Position numbers and translations under genes: made by a program. From Salticus scenicus (taxonomy: Eukaryota > Arthropoda > Arachnida > Araneae > Salticidae): 64,000 nt of DNA. The notes under the pieces were generated by a model. That model made no database searches, had not been told where the DNA came from, and was given only the letters and a program-made list of their open reading frames with translations. Location: contig OZ005648.1 of assembly GCA_963930645.1 (NCBI GenBank), positions 267,789,830 through 267,853,829 on the forward strand, read 5' to 3'. Below are positions 1 through 12,783 of the stretch, piece by piece (the stretch's first letter is position 1; the number at the start of each line of letters is the position of its first letter).

Positions 1-104
1 CATAACTTCTGAAGATGATAATCCAATTTTGGTACTTTTTGTTTTATTGTAAAGGTCTTGGTTTGAAATAGGTCCCATTGCAATGTCTTTACGATCAAAA
101 GTAA

Positions 105-705
105 GTACAGGGTGCCCAAAAAAGTCAGTCCCGACTCTTTTAACTGCTGAACAGCTGCAGCTATAGTCATAAAAGTGGTATGTAGGTATAGTAAAGTGGA
201 TATGTGCTGCGCGATTGAACCGCCTACATCGCCACTGTGGAGTTAGCGTTCCTATCTCGGAAATAGTTTAAGAAAAGGGAAAAAAGTGAATTATAAAATT
301 GCAGAGCATCATCGATTTAGTACGAAAAGGTAGTTTAGACGTTAATGCTAAAAACAGAACGCTTAAAACGTGCATTTGTTTGTTCACAATCTCCTATTTT
401 GTGCACACTTGAACGACATTGCATATGTTGTAGCGTAGCGGGTGACATTTATGCTATGTAAAATTCAAAGTATGGTTATTGTAAGGAGTCACATCGAAAT
501 TACAGGATACTCACAAAAGTCTGTTCTCACTTTAACTGCTGAATGCATGCAGCTACACTGGTAAAAGCAGTATGTAAGTATCGATGTTGAAACTTCTGTC
601 CGTCAGCTGCGATGCTCTTTGTTTGAACTTTATGCTGCACAGTTTTCAGCACAGCGAGTGACACGTATTCACTGTAAAGTTCAATATATATTCCTAACAG
701 AATTT
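105..705. repeat. Degenerate tandem duplication, possibly a transposon relic
   Basis: Two related segments are visible. The text around 132-190 (TTTAACTGCTGAACAGCTGC, then AAAGTGGTATGTAGGTAT) recurs at 532-585 (TTTAACTGCTGAATGCATGC, then AAAGCAGTATGTAAGTAT). The text at 416-487 (TAGCGGGTGACATTTATGC) recurs degenerately at 640-703 (AGCGAGTGACACGTATTC). The first copy opens with GGGTGCCCAAAAAAGTC, which looks like a DNA transposon terminus. No ORF remains, so the family is not assigned. Confidence 0.4.
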
Positions 706-1086
706 TTGGTTACGAATACAGCGTATCCGTTCTTTACATTTCTAAAGACTTTTTAACTTAACCTATGTTCATTCAATAGATAGTTTTTGGTCCATATCTG
801 ATAAAGGCAAGAAAGGTGACACAACTTAAAAATGCAGCATTTGAGAAAAACCAATTTAAAAATAACTTGACTAGAATAAAACTGGCACAACTGTCTCTCG
901 AGTGGATAACTTTCTAGATGGAGATGTAACTTTTTTGTTCACATTGGGTGCATTTCATGTATTTTTCAGTGACATAAACCATTTTTTGAGTTATGTCACT
1001 TTCTTGAAATTTGTGATTTGTGAAACTGCCGTCGAACATTTTTTGATGTTCTGCTATATGAATAAGTTTTCACTGAAAAGAGAAAA

Positions 1087-2002
1087 ATAAAATCTTTTTG
1101 TAAAAAAATAGAACCGACTCCAAAAAGCAACTACTATTAAAAAAAAATTGTGTGAAATGAAACTAAATTGCGCCTAAAAGTATAAAATAATTTCCTTCGA
1201 CAAACAACCTATAACACTACAATTATTTATAACTTTTGAAGTCGGCACAAAATTAAATAAAAATGGTTACCTTTATTCAATACAAAAATCAAATCCTATT
1301 CAAAATACACATCTTACATTGTCACCTGCAAAACGCAGCCGAAAACTATTTTGATTCAAGAAAACAAATAAGATTTCGTAAGCAGCAAAAGTTGACGAAG
1401 ATGCTGATATCTGACATCCTTGGTGAAAGAAAAATCGCAAAATTATCTGGCAAACATATTTAATTTCTTTGGGATATCATGATTAATTTGATAAGGTATA
1501 TTAAGAGAGTAATCGATAATATGAAAAAATACTTCGTACAAAATATATTATGAAAATATACATCTTGCGTGTATATTTTTGCATTACGTTTTGAACGCCA
1601 AATCCAAAAGCCATCAAGGATGATAGTTATCAAAGTTATACCAAATTTGCAAAGGAAACTCTAACTTTGTAGAAACATAAATACCGCATTGTGATGAATG
1701 TTCACTGTGCTACCAATGGACCAATTGTATACAGTGATAAAATGATAAAGGAAACATGAAAATGGATCATTCGATCATTTGTTGCTACCGGTCTAAAATC
1801 AAACCTTTAAAAACTAATTAAATTTTATTTAATTTTGCGCCGACTTCAAAAGTTATGATTAATTGTAGTGTTATAGGTTGTTTGGCGAAGGAAATTATTT
1901 TATACTTTTAGGCACAATTTAGTTTCATTTCACACAATTTTTTTTTTTAATAGTAGTTGCTATTTGGAGTTGGTTCTGTTTTTTTACAAAAAGATTTTAT
2001 TG
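1087..2002. mobile_element. Non-autonomous foldback DNA element with ~175-bp inverted termini
   Basis: About 175 bp at 1087-1262 is repeated in inverted orientation at 1826-2002. Each arm carries AATCTTTTTGTAAAAAAATA, a GAAC(C)GACTCC block and CAACCTATAACACTACAATT, ending near a GAAGTCGG block. The arms differ by scattered substitutions. The ~560-bp core has no convincing coding sequence; a 66-codon frame at 1263-1463 resembles nothing I know. No clear target duplication was found, so the superfamily is unassigned. Confidence 0.7.
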
Positions 2003-2600
2003 AAGTATCCATTTTATTGTTTATGTTATTGAACTTAATCTAATTTAATCACACTCTTCTAACAGTCACAGAGTAGAATAGATAATACTAGTGTATACTG
2101 CAAAAATATTCAAAATTTTGTAAGTCTTTATTAGATTTATTTTGAAGTGAGTGCATGAAAGTGAAAGATATAAGAATTATAAGAATAGTTTTTTCTATTT
2201 CTTTCAGTTTGCCCAGAGACTGCCTGGCAATTGAAACTTGAGTATTTTTCTAAAATTTTTTTATAATTAATATACTTGATTAAACTTTCCTGACATTTTT
2301 ATGAAGCAAAAGGACTGATTTATTTATTTATTTTTTTTTTTATTTTTTTTTTGGGGGGGGATGTGTTGTCATTAATTTGTTGTAAGTTAATTATATATAT
2401 ATATTATCTGCATTTTTTACTAAAAGAATTGACGGTAAAAGATTTTTATTGTAGTATGTAAATTTTTTGGATTATATTTTCATATGCTTTTTTTTTATAC
2501 TTCTAGATGATTATCACTGATTTAAATCTGCATGTTTTTGAAATGGATCCTAGCTGAGCTGAAGGGAAGAAACATATTATTTGTCTATCTGGATATTGAC

Positions 2601-2699
2601 ATGTTTTCTTCAAGCCGAGAGGCTGACCAGATCTATGATTTCAATAGTGAAGAAAATATTAGCAAATGGAAGTATCTTCTAATCAGTGCTTTATCTAAG
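2601..2699 (+). CDS. Sos: Son of sevenless (Sos), first coding exon
   Basis: Encodes 33 residues, starting MFSSSREADQIYDF and ending SKWKYLLISALSK, before a donor site AAG|GTTATT. The block YDFNSEEN..KW..LL...L.K matches the start of the Sos histone-fold region. The phase-0 end joins directly to VQFQVHPSL in the next exon at 27421. Sos proteins are cytoplasmic Ras exchange factors acting downstream of receptor tyrosine kinases. The ATG at 2601 has a purine at -3 (GACATG) and gives an MFS start like the fly protein. An in-frame ATG at 2532 would add 23 residues but has a pyrimidine at -3 (TGCATG). The assignment rests on continuity with the two much clearer exons downstream. Confidence 0.82.
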
Positions 2700-3429
2700 G
2701 TTATTTTCTTTCTACATTTTTTCCTTCCCTGTGGCAAATATTCAATTTTTATTACAATTCCAAATTAATTTCAAATAGGATTATCTGTAACAAATTACCT
2801 TTTTGATTTTATGCCACAATCTCAGATTTGAAATAAACTTGGTTGAGAGTTAGTCTTTGATATAAATTTAATTTAATCCCCCCCCCCCCCCCTGTTAACT
2901 ATGTGAAACTTATAAAATTTATCAAAAAACACCTCCCTATTGTATATTCTTCTAAAAAAAAAAAATTTGCATTATGATTAACGTAAAAAAAGTTCCATTA
3001 TCAATTTCTCAAAAAGTGGTGATTTCATTATTAATTTAGTGTAAGAACTTCTTAATTACATACATTGTCATTATATTACATTAAAATAATATTTTTATTA
3101 CATTCAGGGCATTTTGCACAACTATACATAATGAAAATATGTTGAAATAATTTTGTTCTGTCGAATTAATGTTACACACATATATCAAAATTCACCATTT
3201 ACACTTTCACTACATCTCCCTTTTCTCCTTTTTTCGCTCAGCATGTGCTAAACAATACTTCACATAGCGCATCTCACTGCACTCAACACAGTGATGCAAA
3301 CAGAGAATAAAATAGAATTTGTGCTTCACTTACAGTTTGCTATCTATTGCAAATTAACACATTCGTAGAAACATGCAATATGCCAAAAAGAATAAAATCT
3401 GACACTAGATTCCAGTTTGCATTGAATGT

Positions 3430-4173
3430 TGTATATCTTCAGATTTATTCTTACTTTTCGAACATACATTATGTAAAGAAAGTATTATAATCATAAAAAA
3501 AAAAAAAAAATTGATGTAGTGAAAATTTTGATGTATCTACACTGTTTAAGGTTTCCTGAGTTCATTTTTTGCTATTTTTACAGCAAAATATGTACATAAA
3601 CAAGATAACGTCTAAACAATATGATTGATTGAGATGAAAGTTGCTAAGTATGTTACAGATTATCCTCACACAAACTGTATTTGTATAGAATGTGATGAAT
3701 CTAGCAATTGTAATTTTGATGAGTCTAGCAATTATAAATTTTTTCAAGGGACAGAGAAAAACTCTATCATTTATGGCTATGGACTCAAATTATTTAAGGT
3801 GTGATAGCATCCAAACACCTTATTCATTTGAGGTAAACGTTGATAGGTGTGTTATGGGTTATAGTTGCATCAACTGTGTAGATTTTGATGAGTCTAGAAC
3901 TTATAGTTCTTTTACAGGGACACAAAGAAAAATTCTCTACCATTATGGCCTATGGACTCAAATTATTTAAAGTGGGATAGCAGCTAAAAAAGCTTTATTC
4001 GATTGAGCTAAAAGTTGGTAGGTATATTATTGATCACTATCACATAATTTGTATAGATTTCAATGAGCGTGTTATTTATAGTTTTTTTACAGAGAAGCTA
4101 AATACATTGTTTATCATTATAGCTAATTGATTCAAATTATTTGAAGTGTGGTAACGTCTACCTTATCCAATTA
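3430..4173 (+). repeat. Left half of a degenerate tandem repeat array (~195-bp unit)
   Basis: Three imperfect units are visible, with landmarks GATGAGTCTAG, TTTTACAGGGACACAAAGAA and GGACTCAAATTATTTAA recurring at roughly 195-bp spacing. The array stops abruptly at 4173, where the 13-kb insertion starts, and resumes at 17257 in the same unit (AATTAAGTTAAAAATTGGTAG). The same family also flanks the element at 51637-61365. The upstream part (3430-3600) holds the leader GAAAGTATTATAATCAT. Confidence 0.75.
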
Positions 4174-6028
4174 CAGAGTTCCCACCAGGTCACTTTTTTC
4201 ACTTAAAGTCACTCTTTTTTCAATTGATCACTAAAAGTTACTTTTTTCAGTAAATGGTTACTTAGTCACTAATTTTGCTAAAAGTGCCTGTTTTGTCACT
4301 TAATGATCACACTTTTAAAAAATGTGTAATAATCAGCATATATAGTTACGCTCTGTCATGCTTAAAAAGGCTAAGAGATTTCCTTGGACCCTGTCTGTGT
4401 GTGAATGCAAGTTTCCACATAATTTTCATACTTCAGTTAATTTTAAAAAATCTAATTGTCCGATCAATAAGTTGCTTAATCCGACGGATTCAGAAAAATT
4501 GCCCCTTTCATTTGGTACCTTATTTGTAACAAATTTGTGATTAGATTTTTTTAAATTAATTAAAATATGAAAATAGACTTGATATGATAGAATAGATATG
4601 ATAGCTTTAAAATAGACATTTAAATTTTTAATTGCTGCCAATTTTGTTTTTTCAGAATAAAATAAAATACGCTTTCACATGAAGGAAAAAAATAAAAAAT
4701 AAATAAATTTGCTTATGCATATAAAATAATAATAATAATTTTAAATTTTAAAGGTAACGGAGAGATAAATAAAGTGCAAAAATTTTGCACGGGCTTGCTA
4801 GCAAATGAATTATTTGAAGTGAGAAATAAAATGAAATGATCATTTTTCAATGGGTGCCTTAGTCTTCCTACAACTAACTAGTTCTATGTAATATTTAACA
4901 AACTTTTCTTCTAACCATGAAGAAATATCACCATGTCACATGCTCATTGTGCATACTCATAGCCAAAGCATTGAAATCGAAACTAGAAACAGTGCGAATG
5001 AATTGGGGTAATTCAACTGTGATTGAAAGGGAAAAAACTATATTTAATTTCTGACCTCGTAGGTCGCAGCTTATCACTGGTATCGTATGTGCTCTAGCTG
5101 TTAATAAACTACTAGAACAAAGAATTCTAAGATTTAATGTCGATTCCATGGATTATAATAAAATTTCATTGAGAAGTTCAAATTTTAGTATTCTTGTTTA
5201 ATAAAAATCAAAATTATATACTTCTAATTCTCAGTTCTCCGTCATACTATAGATATGGGGCACTTTGATATTCATAAAAATTACTGACCTTGAATGTGAT
5301 GTTTATACTCCTTTTGAGATATCGAAAAATCTCAATCAGTGTATTACCAGGCAGTGTCATTCTATGTTAGTCTATGTTTACATTATCTCGTGAATAAATA
5401 GTCATAAAGAAGTCAAACCAATTTGCTTTTTAGACTTGTAATTTGAAAACTTTGTACTTCATAAGTTATTCAAAATTTACAATTTTCATAATATGAGAGA
5501 ATAGGGCGAAATTTTGCATAAACAGGTATTATGGCGATTATTTTCATTGTAACAATGTCAGACCAGTTTTATAATATAATTTATGATAGTGGCATGAACA
5601 ACATTGACTATGAACCAGGGTTGGCTTGATTTTGCCCTACCTGAAAAACCCCAGGTTTTTCAATAAAACCCACTTGAAAAAACCCAAGTGCGTTTTTCAA
5701 AATCCTTATTTAAAATTCCACTTTTATCTAACTTATAATAAATATATAAATATAAAACAAATATTATATACATTAATAGAACATGAACAAAGAATTTTCA
5801 GCAATATTAGAAGTTCTCAAACTGCTCTGCAAAAAAAAAAAAAATCCCGAAAATCCCTCATGGAAAAAAATTATAATTATCTTATTAAAACAGAATAAAA
5901 AATTACATATACAAAAGCAAGAAAAAAAGAGTTGTTTGTTAATAATAAAGGAAACTGGGACTCGAGGAATGTAAAAAAAAAAAAAATAATAATAAAAAAA
6001 AAATGAAAACTTTTACAGTGCAACACTG

Positions 6029-6275
6029 TTAAGAGGCCTCTCTACTTATCATCTCCAGAAGCCATAGCCAATGTTACTCTATAGAGAATTTCGCCCCATT
6101 TTAACTTATTAACTAAATACATATTTTTTAATTCCGTTTTCACTTTCCGAAACTTCAGAACTATTAAACATTTTATCGCTCTCTAAAAATTATTTAAAAA
6201 AAATTTTAATACTTTATTTTTAGGTTGTAAAATGCGACTTTTCACAATATTTTTTTCATTTTTGAGCTTAAAAAT

Positions 6276-6319
<44 letters not shown>

Positions 6320-6472
6320 ATTTTTTCAAAGTGATAAATTGTTTAATAGTTGTGAATTTTCGGAAAGTGAAAATGGAATCTAAAAATATATATTAGTTAA
6401 GGAATAATAATGGGGTAAAATTTCCCATAGAATAATGGCTTTCAGAGACGATAGGTAGAGAGTCCCCTAAAG
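6029..6472. mobile_element. Palindromic MITE, copy 1
   Basis: The whole ~440 bp folds back on itself. The left arm (CTCTCTACTTATCATCTCC, then TTTCGCCCCATTTTAAC, then GAGCTTAAAAATGAAAT) is mirrored in the right arm down to GGTAGAGAGTCCCCT. The centre is an A-run at 6284-6316. A second copy lies at 50795-51229. No coding capacity. Ends read TTAAGAGG...; the target duplication is unclear. Confidence 0.75.
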
Positions 6473-7898
6473 TAATGTAGACAGGCATGAGAATATTCCG
6501 CAGATCCACGATTTTCCGCTTTTTTTGATTTTCGTTAATTTTGCGATTTTTTATTTTGTTAAAATTAAGCTCCAATAACGATCAGTGTTCAAACAATAAT
6601 TAAAAATATTTTATGAAAATCTATTGACTACGAAAAATTTAATAAAGAAACACTAAATAATTATTAAAATCCAGTTTTTTGTTGTAAAGGGCAGATAAAC
6701 AGAATTTTAGAATATTTAAAGAACATTTATTTAATTTTTAAAAATTTCTTTATAACTTGAGAATAGGACAGAATTTTTCTTAAGTGTGAATTAAGATTAT
6801 TATTTTTATCTGGAATAAATTGAACCAGTTTTAAAATCTAATTTATGATATTGCTATGAAATTTATTGATTATCATCATTCTTCTTTAAAAGCTTTTAAG
6901 TTATTCAAAATTATAGAATAGCATGGTAAGTAGGACAATATTTTGCATGAACTTTCTTAGTGGGGATTATTGCATTTGAAATTGCATGACGATGCATCAA
7001 AATTGAAATACGAAACTGATCATAATAAAATTAATCAACAAATTAGGTTAATATAAATGATTGAAGCAGAGGGAGGGTGGCCTGTTGAATTGGGCATTTC
7101 AGTCTGCGACCATGCCTAGTGATCAGCCGAGTATGAATGTAATATGCTGGATGCCCTAAATTAAAAGAATTATAATAAATTTTTATTAGAACAAATATAA
7201 GACTGGGAACTGAACAGGAGTCGAAATTAGAATGAGCAAGTTGGGTGCCAAATGGCAACTAACATTGTTTTTTTTTAGTTGCAATTATGTTGTACTAAGG
7301 CGCCATTTTAAAATTGTTATTTACACATAGAAACATATACTTAAGTGTTGTACATAAACGGCAGTTATTTAAAATGCTGATACTTTATCTAGTTAGCATT
7401 TTCTATTTTAAAATTGTTTTAGTGCTAATATTTTTACAAGAAAGTTAGGAATTTAATTTTACTACTTTATTGCTAGTGTCTTTATTTTCATCGCACATTA
7501 CCTGCACACTGAAGGGGGAAAAAGAATGTTAGGCGTCAAAGTGATTGTCAGCTGTGACCTTCCCTCTCCTACTTTTAACTCATTATAAATAGCAAAAAAC
7601 TATGAGTACAAAACTACAAGTTTTTAATATTATAAATGTCAGCAAAAGGAAAAAAAAAGTTTCTAAAATGCTTTCATGAAAGCAGACGTTTAAATATTCT
7701 TAAATAAATAAGGTTGTAAATTTAGGCAATCATGATATATGAAAACAAATATTCAGGATAAATCAAATAGGGATGCAAAATTTGAAAAAATTTCAATGTC
7801 CGAAATACTTTCTACAACAAACACAAAATTGGCATGCTATTGGATTTTGCCAGAGCAGGGTTTGCAAGTTTTTTTTAAATTTCATATCTGCATTTCAA

Positions 7899-10242
7899 AA
7901 CAGAATGGGCTCTTCCCACCTGATGTCAGAGGTCACATGATAGAGGAAAAACAAATAGCAGACAAAGTCTTGTTTATCTATAGCGATTGCTGAAATAACA
8001 TATTTTCTATTCTTATTTTTGATCAATCGTATTTAATCTATGTTATTTTTTATAAATCATCATTTTTAATCCATTTTATATCATTATTCATCATCTTTTG
8101 TTTGCTGTATACATTTGCAATCATAATTTAGTTTATGTTTGTTATTGATGTTCAGGGTTGGGTTTTTGCCAGGACAGCGGCAAAAAGTGGAAAAAACCAG
8201 GCAAAAAGCGGCAAAAATGGAAAAAATTGGCAAAAATGGAAAAAATTAGGAAAAGTGGAAAAATAAAATTAGAACAACATAATCCCTTTCAATTTTCACC
8301 CTTTACCACCTCAATGAAAAAAATGTTTGAAGATTTTTTAATTTAAAAAGTAATTATAATTAATTAATATAATATGTATAACCAGTGTCTGGCGAATTCC
8401 GGATGCCAGGGTGACTATAAATATCCATTGGTGACCAGTTACGGCAGACTGACAAAATTTTTTTTTATGCGTTTACAATATTTTTTACACATATTTTTGT
8501 TTTTCTTCCCACCTTCTTGTCTTGGTATAAAAGATGACATTGCTGATGTATTGAATGAATAGTATGAGATTAATGTTTTCTGAAAAATTTAACAATTATT
8601 TCTGTTTTTGAAAGATGTTTTTCCATGAAAGATAATTTCCCATATATGATAAATCTTATTACTATACTGGTACTTTCCATATCAACATCTTTGTGTTAAA
8701 CAAGATTCAATATCATAAACACTATCTAAAGCAAACTATGTTCGAATTTACAGCAAGAAAGTTTAAATAGTATGATATTTATCAAATGGATTCTCTTTAA
8801 AGGAATTCTGTCCTGAAAAATTAATAGACAAATAGTATTTTGAAGCCAAAACTTAAACACTCTCAATATATTTTGATGATTATATTAAAGGTAAAAATAA
8901 TATTTATTTCTGTGGATTTTTTTCCCCCAATAGTTTGTTTTTATCTTTATAAATAAAAAATAGTTATTTTCTTAAAAATTTCTTTAGTTCACATTTTTAA
9001 CTGAATAGTTCATTTATTCAATGTAAAATAATATGTGAATGACCTGCATTAATTATACAATTATGAAATATTATTAAGTTTTGCTGTGAGTATTGTCATA
9101 GAAATAATTCGCTATTTCTGGCTCCTAAGATATTGAAACTTTGTCAGTCCTTGAACATAACCATAAAAATAAAACTACAAAATTACATTTTTATTTTATT
9201 GAAGTAAAAAAAAATTTAAGTAAGACATATTCAGAGAGAGAGAGAGAGTTTACTTGCAATTTATATTTCAATTCCAAAAAATGCATGATCAGTGACTGAC
9301 TGGCAAATTTTAGAACAGTTGAGTCAATAATTGACTCAATATTTGACTTTTCCCCACTGCAAACAAAAATATGTAATACATTGAAAAACACAAATATTCT
9401 AGTAATTAATTATTGAAGAATATTTTTTAGATAGGTAATTTAAATATTTTTAAAAATGAAAAAAAAAAAAATGTTAATTGTTGACGTTAAAAATTTCATT
9501 TTAAAGAAATTTTAGAATGCATTATTTTAATGATTTGCATAAGAATCAGTTGATCAAGAGTGATCTGGTTTTAATTTGTTAAAATTATGATTTAAACATT
9601 AAAATCGTGTAATTTAAAATCCTTAAAACCCTGTTTGAAATACTGGTAATTTTTGCCACTGGCAAAAATTGTGGCAAAAACTATTTTTGCCGGGGTGGTT
9701 TTTTCCACGGTTTTTACCATGGTTTTTTCCACTTCGGCAAAAATTGGCCAACCCTGTTGATGTTCATGAAGAACATGTTTAATGCTCTGATTTTTGGTAC
9801 TTAAATCAGTGACAGTGCAATATCGTACTGCGTGAATTCATTTAGACCAGTAACTAAGTTAATTAACTTGTTGTAATACCTTTATGCAATTAAATTAAAT
9901 TAAAATTTCAAATTATAATCCATAAACATTCCACAGGAAGCTATTATTTATTGCTAGATATGTTAATGTTACAGTTACACTACAATATACAAAAATCGAT
10001 TCTTATAGGTAAAAATAAATAAACACATAAAATATTTTTTAAAAATTATTAAATTTACAAATACAATTATTCTACTGTTTACAAATGCACAATATTACTT
10101 TTATTTTATTTTATATTAAATATTAAAATTTTTGTTCTTAAGAACAATATTTAATTGAATTCGATTCTCAGAATTTGATTATTCGTTTTCCTCTATCACG
10201 TGATTGAGCAGACGATGGTGGGAAGAGCCCATTCTCTGCTTT
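7899..10242. mobile_element. Element with ~55-bp inverted ends enclosing a hAT insertion
   Basis: Text at 7899-7955 (AGAATGGGCTCTTCCCACC, then CACATGATAGAGGAAAAA) is repeated in reverse complement at 10187-10242 (TTTTCCTCTATCACGTGAT, then GGTGGGAAGAGCCCATTCT). The arms lie ~2.2 kb apart, with the hAT element 8153-9756 between them; removing it leaves ~0.7 kb. No transposase and no clear target duplication, so the family is unknown. Confidence 0.5.
8153..9756. mobile_element. Non-autonomous hAT-type transposon, 8-bp target duplication
   Basis: The left end CAGGGTTGGGTTTTTGCC and right end GGCAAAAATTGGCCAACCCTG form hAT-style inverted repeats rich in GGCAAAAA and CCACTT motifs. The 8-bp duplication TTGATGTT flanks it exactly (8145-8152 and 9757-9764). 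No transposase frame is present in the 1.6-kb interior. It contains an (AG)n stretch near 9235-9248. Confidence 0.85.
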
Positions 10243-12783
10243 ATTTACTATCAAAAAATTATTAGAGAATTTTTTTTTTAGCAAAAATATCAGTAAAACA
10301 TTAAGCCAAAACATTTTTTATTTCATTTTATAAGATACATGTACATTAGAATTAAACAAAAATGGGAAAAATTGTTTGCCATCTAAATACAGTAGAGTCT
10401 CGAAAGTTCGAGTCTCAGAAGTCCGAGGTTCCGCTTAATTCGAGGTGCCAAATTTTATCCCCTAGCAACCAAAAGCTCTTCCCATTTCCTCTCGCAACCG
10501 AAAGAATGCAGGTCTTATTTTTCGTTTCTTCCTGGAAAGAATTTCAGTAACCCACCACCTTTTGTTCTCTTTGTTTTTGAAGGTGGCTAGGTAGGGGTTG
10601 GTTTGAAAGGAATTTTCAAACAAGATCTACAAGAGTTTTATTCTTCCAAGTTCAATTGTACTAGTAGCTTAGATGCTAGTTAGGGACTAGCTGCGTTGTT
10701 AGTTGCTCTGTTGCTCATTTAAATTCAATACACGTGCTTGATCCTTATCATTTTGGAAACTTATTGCTGTTGAAAGTGTTGCATTAAGGTGCCTGCTGCG
10801 AAAATGAGTGGAAAAAATAAGAGAAAATTTGTATCTATGATAACTAAATTGAATGCTATAAAAAGATTAGATGCAGGTGAAACAATAAAAAGTGTTGCTA
10901 CCGATTTGGGTGTTGGAGAGGTAACAGTTGGTGACTGGCGCCGCAATCGAATAAAAATTGAGCAGTTTTGTTCACAGAAGTGCAATGAGACTCCAGGAGA
11001 AAAAAGAAAATCTATGAGAACATCAGACTATGAAAAAACTAGCAAGGCTTTATTTCTTTGGTTTACTCAACAGCGTAGCAAAGGTACTCCTATAAGTGGC
11101 CCTATTCTTCAGGAAAAAGCTGTGTTTTTCAGAAATCAGTTCAAAGAAGGAGAAGAAGATTTCGCAGCAAGTGTTGGTTGGTTAGACCGTTGGAAAAAAC
11201 GATATGGTGTACGTCAACTAAATATTTGCGGTGAAATACTCTCGGCAGATACGTCAGCTGTGCAGGCATTTCAAAAACGGATTGAAGACATTATATTGAC
11301 GGAAAAGCTCACACCTGACCAGTTATATAACTGTGACGAAACAGGTTTGAACTTTAAGATGTTGCCCTCAAAATCCCTTGCTTCAAAAGAGGAAAATTCA
11401 GCTCCAGTTCACAAAAAACGGAAGGAACGATTAACCATTTTAGCATGCGCCAATGCATCTGGAAATCATAAAATGAAACCAGTGGCGCACCCAGAATTTC
11501 TGTCTGGAGGGGGCTGAAGAATATTTGGGTCCTGTAGTACTGTAAATAGGTTTAAGGGTATATACGCACACATACATATAGTAAAGAATCTGCTTTAAGT
11601 ATTTCTTTTGAAATAAGTAAACGAATGAATGAAATTGAATTTAAGTTGAATAGTGCAATCAAGGAATTTATATCAGTATATAACCTGGTAAGTTACAGTA
11701 GTTCGGTCAGTTGCGGTTGGCACTGAGCTTGTAAACATAAAGTTGTCTGTTCATCTATGATTAAAAAAGAATATATCATGTACAATATGACAAGCTAGTG
11801 AACACAAAATGCGTCCGAAATAAAATGCCCTCCCCCCCCCCCATATTTGTATTGCAAATAAAATTTGATCAAATTTAATACTCTTTTGTGTTGCTTCACA
11901 TGCATATGCAGTAATACTTAAATACTTAAGAAATTATTATAATTATAGCCAAATAAAAGTTACAGTTGTGATATGCAGGAATTATAACAGAATTTCAGTG
12001 TAAATTTTTACGTGGCTATTTTTATTTAATTACCTGGAGTATTGGGGTGATGCTTCTAGGTTTGGTTAACAGAAACAAGTCGGGCGCGTAGTCTTCGTGG
12101 GTGTTAGTCAACACAGCAAGCAGGGGGCAGAAAGAACCTCTTAATATCCTAAAACATTAATTCTATTCTAATATATAATATATTACTTAGAATTTTAATT
12201 TGTTCAGTTAGCAAATATTTCAAGCGTTACCTTTCTGAGTTCATTACAGGATATTGTATTCCAGTATAATATTTATATATATTATGAAATTTGAATTTTT
12301 ATAACAGGAAAAAATTGCATTATCCAAAAATGGAGCTTAGATCTCAGTGACATCAGAGGCAAATATGAAAACTGTGCATGGACCCTACTATATGTTCTAC
12401 TTACCATGATTAAAAAAAAAAAAAAAAAAAATAAGTGACCCCATCCTCAGAAGCATCTGTAAAATATCTTAACATATTATTATCGGGGTATTTTCCTATT
12501 TTGAACAGTAAATTACGCCTTTTGGCATTCCTCTAAATCGTTATATTTTTAGAGAAATAATTTTGCGTATGTGAGATTAAATTTGAGATTAAAGTTTTAT
12601 CTTCAGCAATTGATGTGAAATTTCACTAGCATGTATATGTGCTAGTGGCATATAAAGAGTTTAATGAATATGCAAATTTCATTTTTAATTTAAAATATTG
12701 TTTTAGAGGAACGACTCAAGAGCAGGGCTAATTTTTCTTTTATATCAAACGAGAATTTTCATTTGCCGATGCGAATGTGTTAA

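Larger units (their letters stand above)
1..2506. other. Sequence upstream of the first visible Sos coding exon
   Basis: No protein-coding gene is recognisable. The stretch holds a degenerate duplicated segment (105-705) and a foldback element (1087-2002). The rest is AT-rich single-copy-looking sequence. A pyrimidine-rich tract ending in TTCTAG (2485-2506) could be a splice acceptor for a 5'UTR-containing exon. If so, this stretch is intron and the Sos promoter lies outside the window. That is inference; no promoter motif could be assigned. Confidence 0.4.

Noticed and set aside
2532..2600. Longer N-terminus for Sos from ATG 2532
   Set aside because: Weak start context and no resemblance to known Sos starts; kept only as an alternative.
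3430..4173. Regularly spaced repeats as a possible CRISPR-like array
   Set aside because: Units are ~195 bp, degenerate and without unique spacers; the genome is eukaryotic and the array is an ordinary tandem repeat.
7043..8346. Short frames of 60-84 codons in this stretch
   Set aside because: AT-rich random frames; no family resemblance, splice context or conservation signal visible.
12015..12140. GC-richer patch inside the hAT element, considered as a tRNA or SINE head
   Set aside because: No cloverleaf or A/B box arrangement could be recognised.
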